Shown: piece by piece, positions 57,484-64,000 of the stretch
How positions within the stretch are numbered: position 1 is the stretch's first letter
Layout: every line of letters starts with the position of its first letter
Assembly (NCBI GenBank): GCA_963725085.1
Contig: CAVRXM010000002.1
Span: 1 to 64,000 of the forward strand
DNA length: 64,000 nt
From: VRUE01 sp963725085
GTDB taxonomy: Bacteria; Actinomycetota; Thermoleophilia; Solirubrobacterales; 70-9
Direction of reading: 5' to 3'
Notes under the pieces: model-generated
What the model was told of the DNA's origin: nothing
What the model saw: only the letters and a program-made list of their open reading frames with translations
Database searches by the model: none
Translations under genes and position numbers: made by a program

Positions 57484-58155
57484 GTGCTAAGCGATGCCAT
57501 AGGTGACCTGCTTCCCTCGGCGATCGCCGTCGCCCTCAGCCCGATCCCGATCATCGCGGTCGTTCTAGTCTTGGGGACGCCGAGAGCCCGAACGGCGGGG
57601 CCGATGTTCGCGGTGGGCTGGGTCATCGGTCTCGCCGCCGTTAGCGCCGTGGTGGTTCTCGCCCTGGGGAGCAGCGTGGAGTCCGACACCGAAACGGGCA
57701 TCGAATGGTTCAAGGTCGCGGTGGGGGTTCTATTCCTCATCATGGCCGCCCAGCAGTGGCGCAAGCGACCGATGGCGGACCAGTCTCCCGAGATGCCGAA
57801 GTGGATGTCGAAGGTCGACTCGGTGACTCCGCCGAGGGCGACATTGCTCGGTGCCGCGCTATCGGGGGCGAACCCGAAGAACCTTGCGCTCACCTTGACT
57901 GCCGCCGCTTCGATAGCTGAGGCCGGACTCGATCCGACCGACACGACGATTGCCGTGGCCGTGTACGTTGGTCTGGGATCCCTGACGGTCGCAGGCGCGG
58001 TGCTCCTCTACCTAGTTGACGCCAGAAGGGCCGCCCGCCCTCTCGCCGCGGTCAAACAGTTCATGTCCGACTACAACGCGATTATCATGATGGTCGTCTT
58101 GCTGCTGCTCGGCGCCAAGCTTCTAGGCGACGGCATTGCCGGAATCTGGAGTTGA
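57484..58155 (+). CDS. GAP-family (Sap/LysE-like) membrane protein
   Basis: 223 aa from GTG 57484. Six TM segments in two halves, the first with LLPSAIAVALSPIPIIAVVL (an ALSPIPI block typical of GAP family proteins), and a polar loop PEMPKWMSKVDSVTPP between them. Known relatives include a protein needed for sulfolipid export in mycobacteria, so small-molecule or lipid export is likely but the substrate is unknown. Confidence 0.8.
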   Translation: MLSDAIGDLLPSAIAVALSPIPIIAVVLVLGTPRARTAGPMFAVGWVIGLAAVSAVVVLALGSSVESDTETGIEWFKVAVGVLFLIMAAQQWRKRPMADQSPEMPKWMSKVDSVTPPRATLLGAALSGANPKNLALTLTAAASIAEAGLDPTDTTIAVAVYVGLGSLTVAGAVLLYLVDARRAARPLAAVKQFMSDYNAIIMMVVLLLLGAKLLGDGIAGIWS

Positions 58156-58245
58156 TCAATGGGCGATGGTCACGGGACCGCGCAGCGATTGACATTGGTC
58201 AACCGCTCCTGGCCCCAGACGGTTCTCTCCGCCTTTCGCACTCCT

Positions 58246-58390
58246 GGTACCACTTTGGTACCGGACGCATCGTCCGATATGTCCGATGCGTCCCGAGCCG
58301 GGGACGGATGGGACGCGTCGGGACGCATATGGCACCTGCGTCCTCCGGCTGGGGGCCGAGCGGTCGCCGGTTCAAATCCGGCCTCCCCGA
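58246..58390 (+). repeat. tRNA-Pro-derived repeat, copy 13 (full)
   Basis: Consensus-like copy. It ends 18 bp before the stop of the minus-strand acyltransferase gene. A short hairpin arm GAAGCCCG follows. Confidence 0.95.
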
Positions 58391-58407
58391 TTAGGCGGAA
58401 GCCCGAA

Positions 58408-59664
58408 TCAGATGATCCGGCCGAGTCGCGTACGGGTGACAAGAACCCAGGCAAGCGCGAACGAGCCGGCCACGCCGAGTGCCGCCACGGAGAGCGCCTT
58501 GACCTCGGCGGGTACGCCGATCGGTCGGAGCGCGATCATCAGTCCGATCAGCACAACCCCCTGGAGGAAGAACGCGCCGTAGGCGCTGCGCGCCATGGCC
58601 TGACCGAGCTGGCCTGGGCGGCGATTGAGAAGCCGTTGCGCTGTTCCCAGCAGCCACACCGAGGTGCCGACGGCGAGCGGACCCTCCACAGCGGCCAGGC
58701 AGAGCGCAGGCCAGTGAAAACCGGATTCGAAGATCTCGTCCCCTTCCGTGCCAACCGCTGCCATGACGCCGGCCACGATCAGGAACGCCGCGATCCCTCC
58801 CAGCGCTGCAAATCCGCAACCACGGCGAAGCCGGTCGGGGACCGGTTCGAGCCAACCGCGCTGGGCGGCGATGATGCCCAGGGCGAACATCGGCACGAAC
58901 TGCGGCCACTGCCACAGATGGGACTGGCCGATCTGGCCGCTGGCCGCTGGGAAAACGGGGCGCACCATTACGGTGGCCACCGAGATCCCCGCGGCCAGCG
59001 CGACGAGCGTACGCCCGGACAGCGGAGCGCTGTGTTCCGGGGTGGCGGTTGGGACATCATCGGCCGCCCGGCGCCCGCTCCAGTAGCGCCAGGCGGCGTA
59101 GGCGAGCGAGTAGAGGAGCAGGACCTCGACGAACCACATGGGACCGGTGTCGAGGATGGGATCGCCGTGAGTGATCTGCCGCCAGAGCGAGTGGGATTCG
59201 CCGGCCGCGAGATGCGCCGCCCAGATCGCTCCGGGCCAGATCAGCAGCGTCCACGCCGCCAGTGGCACGCCGAGGCGGATGAGTCGGTCGTGGGCGAATG
59301 TCCGGGGGCCCTTGCGCGACACCGAGCCGGGAGTGACCAGACCGGAGATCAGGAAGAAGAGGCCCATCGCGAACAGGGCGGCTGGGATCACCACCATCGA
59401 CAGCGTGATGTCGCTGACTCCGGCGAGCTGGACCTCCTGGACGTCCTGGTAGGGCCAAGCGTTTTCCAGGCTCCCGTAGGCCAGGGCACCGTGGCCGGCG
59501 ATGATCACCGCGACCAGCAGCAGCTTGAGATTGTCGAGATACGCAACCCGCTCGCTGCCTGCCTCCCGGGTGGCCGGCCCACGCTCCGCGGGCGCCTCCC
59601 TGATCGCGTCCACTGCACGGCGGTGCGTTTCCCGCCTCGAGTCCGTTTTCGTCGGAGGCTTCAC
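58408..59664 (-). CDS. Acyltransferase-3 family membrane protein (OpgC/MdoC-like)
   Basis: 418 aa from GTG 59664; a longer frame upstream has no conserved residues. YLDNLKLLLVAVIIAGHGAL with the early His, ALFAMGLFFLISGLVTP and FAHDRLIRLGVPLAAWTLLI are the acyltransferase-3 motifs; ten or so TM helices follow. It lacks the SGNH domain of the protein at 28512. It likely transfers acyl groups to an exported glycan or lipid. Confidence 0.85.
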   Translation of the reverse strand: MKPPTKTDSRRETHRRAVDAIREAPAERGPATREAGSERVAYLDNLKLLLVAVIIAGHGALAYGSLENAWPYQDVQEVQLAGVSDITLSMVVIPAALFAMGLFFLISGLVTPGSVSRKGPRTFAHDRLIRLGVPLAAWTLLIWPGAIWAAHLAAGESHSLWRQITHGDPILDTGPMWFVEVLLLYSLAYAAWRYWSGRRAADDVPTATPEHSAPLSGRTLVALAAGISVATVMVRPVFPAASGQIGQSHLWQWPQFVPMFALGIIAAQRGWLEPVPDRLRRGCGFAALGGIAAFLIVAGVMAAVGTEGDEIFESGFHWPALCLAAVEGPLAVGTSVWLLGTAQRLLNRRPGQLGQAMARSAYGAFFLQGVVLIGLMIALRPIGVPAEVKALSVAALGVAGSFALAWVLVTRTRLGRII

Positions 59665-59805
59665 GGCCGATAGCCATTTTGCTCCACTCTGGAGATCGCG
59701 GATGCGACCCTTCGATGTAGCCGCAACTCGCGTGCCTGCTCCGTGTCGCTCAAGGCCTTGGGACAACTCCTACACGGATCTGGAAATGCTGAGCTGGATC
59801 GTGGT

Positions 59806-59854
59806 CCCTGCCCCGGGGGCCGAGCGGTCGCCGGTTCAAATCCGGCCTCCCCGA
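59806..59854 (+). repeat. tRNA-Pro-like right module only
   Basis: GGGGGCCGAGCGGTCGCC, then GGTTCAAATCCGGCCTCCCC and GA; the left module is missing and the 5' anticodon stem is altered (GCCCC). The rest of 59665-60021 has no gene. Confidence 0.75.
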
Positions 59855-60021
59855 TCACCAGGTCGTCTGAAGAGGCGGATTGCGTCCCCGCGTCCCCGCT
59901 AATCCGTAAGGCTGGTTTATCGTGCGTTTGACGGCTCCGGCGGCTCGATCAGGCCCGGCGGCGGCACGCTCACCGGCGCGCTACAGTGGCGCGTGGCTGC
60001 GTTCGGCAAAGGAGGAAACGG

Positions 60022-60684
60022 ATGAAACTGTGGAAGCCACGCCGGCCTGCGCAATGGGTGTTGATTCCTGGCTGTGTGGGCGTGGGCCTCGTCTTGCTGC
60101 TTGGTTCGATGGCGGGAGCCTCCGGGGCAAGGACCGCACTCGGAGGCGCGGGAAGGAAGAGCTTTGTCTATGAGCCGGTTCACGCCCTTCTCATCGTCAA
60201 GGACAAGGCCACGTACGACTACTCCGCCACGAAGTGGAACGGATTCGGCCGACTCCAGCAGAAGCTCGGGCCGACGGGGGTGCCGATCGTGCTCGCGCGT
60301 AGCGGGTCCTATCCCGTCAGCCTCAGCAGCCACGACACCACCAGGGGAGATGAGACCCTCACGACGAGCGGAACGACGGATCCGTGCAGCGGGGATTGGG
60401 ATGAAGGCACTCGCGGGGGCGCCATCTCCTTGCAGGTCAAGCAGGACGGAGCCGGAAGGATCCGGACGACGTGGGGGCTTCCGACCGATTTCGCCTCGCC
60501 GAAATGCGGGCGCCTATACGACCAGTTCGGAGGCGGGATCGAGGTGCACGCCACCGTGGGCGGCGAGATCGGCGATTCGCACCTCACTCTGAACGCTGAG
60601 GGCAGGAAGACCAAGACGTCCAGCGACGGCAGCACCCAGCAGACGGTCAGTTGGGACGGCAGGGTCGTTCTCGATCGTAAGTGA
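60022..60684 (+). CDS. Secreted protein, unknown function
   Basis: 220 aa from ATG 60022 with AAAGGAGGAAACG upstream. Signal VLIPGCVGVGLVLLLGSMAG, then a beta-rich domain with TATYDYSATKWNG-like and WGLPTDFASPKCGRLYDQFG segments and a second Cys (DPCSGDWDEGTRGG). No known motif. Exported beta-sandwich inferred. Confidence 0.65.
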   Translation: MKLWKPRRPAQWVLIPGCVGVGLVLLLGSMAGASGARTALGGAGRKSFVYEPVHALLIVKDKATYDYSATKWNGFGRLQQKLGPTGVPIVLARSGSYPVSLSSHDTTRGDETLTTSGTTDPCSGDWDEGTRGGAISLQVKQDGAGRIRTTWGLPTDFASPKCGRLYDQFGGGIEVHATVGGEIGDSHLTLNAEGRKTKTSSDGSTQQTVSWDGRVVLDRK

Positions 60685-60876
60685 TCGAGGTTTCGTCGCT
60701 GCCGATTACTTCCACTGTTGTGGGTCATCCCGAATCTGACGGAGACTGATCCACCCCCGGGTCGGGACCGCAGGACGGTGTCGGGTCGTGAGCTGCCTTG
60801 CACCAGAGTCGCGAGTCGGCGCGTCCATCCTTCATTTCAGCCCCCAGCCGGTTCGCCTCGTCTGGAGGATGGGCGT

Positions 60877-60951
60877 GGTACCAACTTGGTACCGAACGCA
60901 TCGTCCGCATCGTCCGATTAGCCGAAAGCTCGCTTCGAAAGCGAGCTTCCA
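60877..60951 (+). repeat. Repeat copy with internal deletion, ending in hairpin
   Basis: GGTACC pair, GCATCGTCCGAT, then directly the hairpin AAGCTCGCTTCGAAAGCGAG. The middle and the tRNA-like half are deleted. The next gene's coding sequence continues immediately after it. Confidence 0.75.
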
Positions 60952-60975
60952 TTTGAAAAGGTTCTGGTCGAGCAG

Positions 60976-61737
60976 GTGCTCGACCCGCGGCTGGGCGTCA
61001 AGGGAGGCACGGGAAAGGAAGACCCGGTATCGATCAACGTGGGAATCGCTGCCGAGGAGTGGTTCCTCACCCCGAAGGTGGTCTATCAGCACGGGGCAAA
61101 CTTCATCTCCTTCAACTTCAAGGCGGTCCACGCCAGCCTTTTGCCGATCGTTCCATTCAACGGCGTCGAGGTGATCTTGGAGTTCAGCGGCAGCATCCGG
61201 TTCGACATCGGGCCGTCGGCTGAAGCCAAGCGCACGTACCCATCCACAACCGATCCCGGCCCGAACGTCACCGGGACCGTGGGCGAATTTGTCCCGGTGA
61301 AACCCAGGGCGCTGGGGATTGCAGCCACCATCACGGATGCGGGCAAGAAGGCGAGCCAGCTGGCTCAGGATGACGTCAAGAAGATGGTCCTCAACCTGGC
61401 GCGGCGGGACGGCGCGGCGTGCTGGGTCGCGTGGGAGGCGATCGGGGAGGAGTCCACTCCCGCTTGGCGGCAGATGCGGGTGGACTGGGGCAAACGGGTC
61501 GGACCGGATGCAGAAACGGCCTGGATGGAAGGCAACAAGCAGGTTGACGACATGTTGAAAGCGCTGGAGAAGGCAAAGGAGGGCGAACGCGAGAAACGGG
61601 CGAAAGATTGGAAGAAGAAATACGGCGGCGCGACGCCGCAGCCCGACTTCGAGTTCATGCGCGAGGCCGTCTTTCAACAGCTGAAGGGCTACGACGAGGA
61701 CGAGGGAGACCTGCCGCAGCTGGTCGAAAGCTTGTAG
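60976..61737 (+). CDS. Hypothetical protein, probably 5'-truncated
   Basis: 253 aa from GTG 60976. The frame continues upstream as PFEKVLVEQVLDPRLGV right up to the end of the repeat at 60951, so the original N-terminus is probably replaced by the repeat. It contains a beta-rich part (HGANFISFNFKAVHASLLPI, VEVILEFSGSIRFDI) and a charged helix near the C-terminus (LKALEKAKEGEREKRAKDW). Family not recognised; no signal in the visible part. Confidence 0.55.
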   Translation: MLDPRLGVKGGTGKEDPVSINVGIAAEEWFLTPKVVYQHGANFISFNFKAVHASLLPIVPFNGVEVILEFSGSIRFDIGPSAEAKRTYPSTTDPGPNVTGTVGEFVPVKPRALGIAATITDAGKKASQLAQDDVKKMVLNLARRDGAACWVAWEAIGEESTPAWRQMRVDWGKRVGPDAETAWMEGNKQVDDMLKALEKAKEGEREKRAKDWKKKYGGATPQPDFEFMREAVFQQLKGYDEDEGDLPQLVESL

Positions 61738-61808
61738 GTCTGCGGGCGGGGTCTCGCGCCCCATGAACTATCGCCGCCTCGGGGCCTGGACAATCCGGAC
61801 GTGCGCCC

Positions 61809-62396
61809 TCAACTGCGTGGTACCAACTTGGTACCGGACGCATCGTCCGATCTCTCCGAGGTAAGCGCCTTCGCGACCCGGCCACGGGCTCTGAACAGGC
61901 GGCTGGTAATCGTCGCCTCGGGAACCCGCATGGCCCTGGCGGCCTCGCCGTAGGAGAGGCCTGCCACGTCGACGGCAACGATCACATCGCGCGACGCGGC
62001 GGGCAGCGCCGCGATCGTCGCGAACACCTCGCGCGTCTCTGCTGCCGCCGGCGGCTGCGTGGCGCTGCCGGGGTCGGGCAGTTCCAGGGACTCGAACTCG
62101 GACCCCGTTGCCTGGGGACGGCGCGCCACGGTGCGGCGATTGTTGAGGAAGGTGTTGTGCAACGCGCGAAGGAGGTAGCCGAGGTCGTCGTCGTTTCGCA
62201 CCAAGCGTGGACGCGCGAGGACATTGGCGTAGGTTTCCTGTACGAGGTCCTCGGCGTCCACGCGCGAGCCGCACAGCGCCCACGCGGCGCGGAAGAGTCG
62301 ATCGAAGTGATCGCCCAGCGTCCGTGGATCGAGGAGGTGCTCCGACGCCGTCGTGGTCTCCGCGGGGCGCGTCTCCTCTGCGATCGGCATGCTCAT
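61809..62396 (-). CDS. ECF RNA polymerase sigma factor, C-terminus altered by a repeat
   Basis: 195 aa from ATG 62396. Region 2: FDRLFRAAWALCGSRVDAED and LVQETYANVLARP, the core-binding helix and -10 region. Region 4: LPAASRDVIVAVDVAGLSYG and EAARAMRVPEATITSRLFRA, the -35-binding HTH. The last residues (DDASGTKLVP) are encoded by the repeat fragment at 61819-61855, so the native tail was replaced. The first two domains are intact, so activity is plausible. Next to it is a His-rich secreted protein. Confidence 0.85.
   Translation of the reverse strand: MSMPIAEETRPAETTTASEHLLDPRTLGDHFDRLFRAAWALCGSRVDAEDLVQETYANVLARPRLVRNDDDLGYLLRALHNTFLNNRRTVARRPQATGSEFESLELPDPGSATQPPAAAETREVFATIAALPAASRDVIVAVDVAGLSYGEAARAMRVPEATITSRLFRARGRVAKALTSERSDDASGTKLVPRS
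61819..61855 (+). repeat. Left-module fragment of the repeat inside sigma-factor 3' end
   Basis: GGTACCAACTTGGTACCGGA, then CGCATCGTCCGATC. Sequence 3' of it is sigma-factor coding in the opposite strand, so the element lies across the gene's end. Confidence 0.85.
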
Positions 62397-62594
62397 CCCG
62401 ATCCGCGCCCAGCGGGGTGCTGATCGCATCCGGATTCGTGGTCGGGGCAGCCAGCGGTAGGGGTCTGACCGCGGCCTCCTCGTTCAATCGCTCGCCTCCG
62501 CCAACCCGCCTCAGGCGGGTCGGCGAGAACGAGCACGCCGCCGGCGGAGGGCGGAAGCTCGAAGCGTCCGTTCTTCCGCCCTCCCTTCGTCTCG

Positions 62595-62783
62595 CTAGAC
62601 GTTGCCGTCGCCATCGCTCGGGCCACCGTTGTTGTCGGCGTCGTGATCCCCGCCGTTGTGCTGCGGGATGCCGCGATGATTGTGACGGTGGTGTGCAGCC
62701 GTCGCGGCCGGCACCGCACCCGCGGCGACGATCCCCATTACGGCGAGGACCATGGCGATCCGGGCCTTCATTGTCGAGAGCAT
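62595..62783 (-). CDS. Small secreted His/Asn-rich protein
   Basis: 62 aa, ATG 62783 (ATG 62771 also possible). Signal RIAMVLAVMGIVAAGAVPAA, then AHHRHNHRGIPQHNGGDHDA. The His and Asp density suggests metal binding. It lies beside the ECF sigma factor, the sort of place an envelope-stress target occupies. Function unknown. Confidence 0.55.
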   Translation of the reverse strand: MLSTMKARIAMVLAVMGIVAAGAVPAATAAHHRHNHRGIPQHNGGDHDADNNGGPSDGDGNV

Positions 62784-62808
62784 CGTTTTCTCCTCGTGGT
62801 TTGGGTGG

Positions 62809-63417
62809 TCATGTGAGGAAGCTCGATATGGCGCGCTCGAGCGCAGGTCCCTGCTGGGACCACTGCGCGGGCGGCGCCGCGCCGACCACGACGGTCGTGG
62901 CCTTCGCGCCGGCGACGATGCAGGCGACCTCGCGGTAGCTGCGCCCGGTCGACGTCTTGTAGACGTCGATCACGCAGGAGCCGTGCCCGCTCCGGAACCG
63001 GAGGCCGGTCGCCGAGGCGACCCGCCTGACGTCCACATCGCCCTCATCGCGGTTGTGGTCGAGCCGGAAGCTACCCCAATTCGACAGCGTCTCCGTGCCC
63101 TGTCGGGGCGTCGCATTCAGGTAACCCCGGATCTCTCCGGTTGGCGCCCGGACGGCGGCGGAGAAGGTGCCGGGGTCGGATCGGATCGATTGCCAGCCGA
63201 GCGGATAGGCAAGCCGAGCCACGCCGCCTGGGAGCCGGCCCGTGTGCCATGGGCGGGGCGGAGGCGAAGGCTGGAGCCAGACGAACGCTCGCGCCTGTCG
63301 CGCCTGGCTCGTCGACTGCGGCGCCGATGTGGTGCTCGAGGAGCCCCCGCCGTATCCTCCGCCGCAACCTGCGAGCGCGAACGCGAGCGTGGCGAGTATC
63401 GCCGCCCAGGCCGCCAT
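62809..63417 (-). CDS. Lipoprotein, unknown function
   Basis: 202 aa from ATG 63417. Lipobox ALAGC after AAILATLAFALAGCGGG. The mature region has PLGWQSIRSDPGTFSAAVRA and GSCVIDVYKTSTGRSYREVA, with a second Cys. Its start codon overlaps the stop of the tautomerase gene (TGATG), so the two are translationally coupled. Exported and lipid-anchored. Confidence 0.7.
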   Translation of the reverse strand: MAAWAAILATLAFALAGCGGGYGGGSSSTTSAPQSTSQARQARAFVWLQPSPPPRPWHTGRLPGGVARLAYPLGWQSIRSDPGTFSAAVRAPTGEIRGYLNATPRQGTETLSNWGSFRLDHNRDEGDVDVRRVASATGLRFRSGHGSCVIDVYKTSTGRSYREVACIVAGAKATTVVVGAAPPAQWSQQGPALERAISSFLT

Positions 63418-63650
63418 CAGGGGCCTCCGTCGGTGTCGGCGCGTCCGAGCGCCTTGATGTCGTCTGCGGTGAGAAGCTCGTCGCCGACTCCCCACTCGCC
63501 GCTGGCGACCTCTTCGAGCACGCACCACGTCCGCTGGCGCATGCACTCGCCCTCGATCGCGACCATCGCGTTTGTGAGGCGCTTGACGATCTCCTGCTTT
63601 TGAGGGGCTGTGAAGACGCCCGCAATGACCTTGACCTGGATGAGCGACAT
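63417..63650 (-). CDS. 4-oxalocrotonate tautomerase-like protein with Ser instead of Pro1
   Basis: 77 aa from ATG 63650. The pattern LIQVKVIAGVFTAPQKQEIV and TNAMVAIEGECMRQRTW matches 4-OT family proteins. Their catalytic N-terminal proline directly after Met is replaced here (Met-Ser). Classical tautomerase chemistry therefore looks compromised. A more upstream start would add a Cys/Pro segment and is less likely. Coupled to the lipoprotein gene. Confidence 0.75.
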   Translation of the reverse strand: MSLIQVKVIAGVFTAPQKQEIVKRLTNAMVAIEGECMRQRTWCVLEEVASGEWGVGDELLTADDIKALGRADTDGGP

Positions 63651-63786
63651 CTTGTGTTCCTTCTCGGGAGGGGCTGGTGGTGCGGCCATCATCCGACCGA
63701 GCGGCGCCCCGCACATCGGGCAGATCCCCTGACATCGACCCCCGAACATTGCGCAGGCCCCTTCCCGCGGCCTACGATCATCTGCA

Positions 63787-64000
63787 TCGGCCAGCCTGCC
63801 CTTGCCCAGCCCGCTGCGCTGCTCGAGCGCGAGCTCGAGCTCGAGCGCATTGTCGTCGCGCTGCGCGCCGCGGGCCGTCAGGCCGGGGAAGTCGTCGTCA
63901 TCGAGGGCGCTGCCGGGATGGGCAAGTCGCGGCTGCTCGAAGAGGCACGCGCGCGTGCCTCGGACCTCGGTCTCAGGGTCGTGGGCGCGCGGGCGACGGA
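63787..64000 (+). CDS. AAA-type LuxR-family regulator, 5' part (runs off the window)
   Basis: Reads ALLERELELERIVVALRAAG, then VVVIEGAAGMGKSRLLEEAR with Walker A GAAGMGKS. This is the N-terminal ATPase block of LAL-type regulators, like the broken one at 39947-42931. No canonical start codon is visible at the expected place, so the start is uncertain. The C-terminus lies outside the window. Confidence 0.65.

Noticed and set aside
58159..59673. 504-codon plus-strand frame opposite the acyltransferase
   Set aside because: Antisense shadow, begins in repeat copy 13, no family features.

Overview
The window is GC-rich DNA with long reading frames, frequent GTG starts and many secreted proteins carrying the same Lys/Gly-rich C-terminal domain. 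It also has actinobacterial-type families: CPBP protease, DUF4177, DUF4242, DUF892, LAL-type LuxR regulator, BBE-type FAD oxidase and secreted DUF4232. I infer a Gram-positive actinobacterium, most likely of the Thermoleophilia/Solirubrobacterales type; no rRNA gene is present to settle this.

Layout. 1-4.1 kb: secreted protein, degraded integrase/Abi-like remnants, CmoB-like methyltransferase, glycerophosphodiesterase. 4.4-13.6 kb: Kelch protein, quinone oxidoreductase, esterase, membrane protein, CPBP protease, lipoprotein, metal P-type ATPase. 13.6-17.2 kb: MacB-like ABC exporter operon and DUF4177. 17.4-25.5 kb: Met/Gly-rich secreted protein, a suspicious G-rich tract between perfect 209-bp repeats, a tandem array of four surface-protein paralogs, a methyltransferase, a COG4315-like protein and several broken genes. 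25.6-36.4 kb: MFS transporter, zinc-ribbon protein divergent from a wHTH regulator, OafA-like acyltransferase, a large metzincin, an FG-GAP protein. 36.8-44.5 kb: small membrane proteins, DUF892 and ferritin-like genes, DUF4242, a broken LuxR-family regulator divergent from a BBE oxidase. 44.5-53 kb: large secreted repeat proteins, several frameshifted. 53-64 kb: DHFR-like protein, SQR-like flavoprotein, GAP-family transporter, acyltransferase, ECF sigma factor, lipoprotein/tautomerase pair and the start of an AAA/LuxR regulator.

The outstanding feature is a dispersed repeat of about 150 bp with roughly 20 full or partial copies, all in the same orientation. Its left module carries two GGTACC palindromes and GGGACGCAT-type inverted repeats. 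Its right module matches the 3' part of a tRNA-Pro(GGG), from the anticodon arm to the discriminator base, often followed by a terminator-like hairpin. Partial tRNA-Arg(ACG)-like and tRNA-Met-like pieces also occur. Broken genes cluster beside the copies, and an integrase-like remnant lies near the left end. I interpret this as a tRNA-derived repeat family or a field of attachment-site scars. Reading frames across these copies generate spurious 'proteins'.

A second general feature is the number of genes needing one or more single-base frame changes (at least nine). This, with the G-rich tract, means that either pseudogenisation is extensive or the assembly contains indel errors; the sequence alone cannot separate the two.
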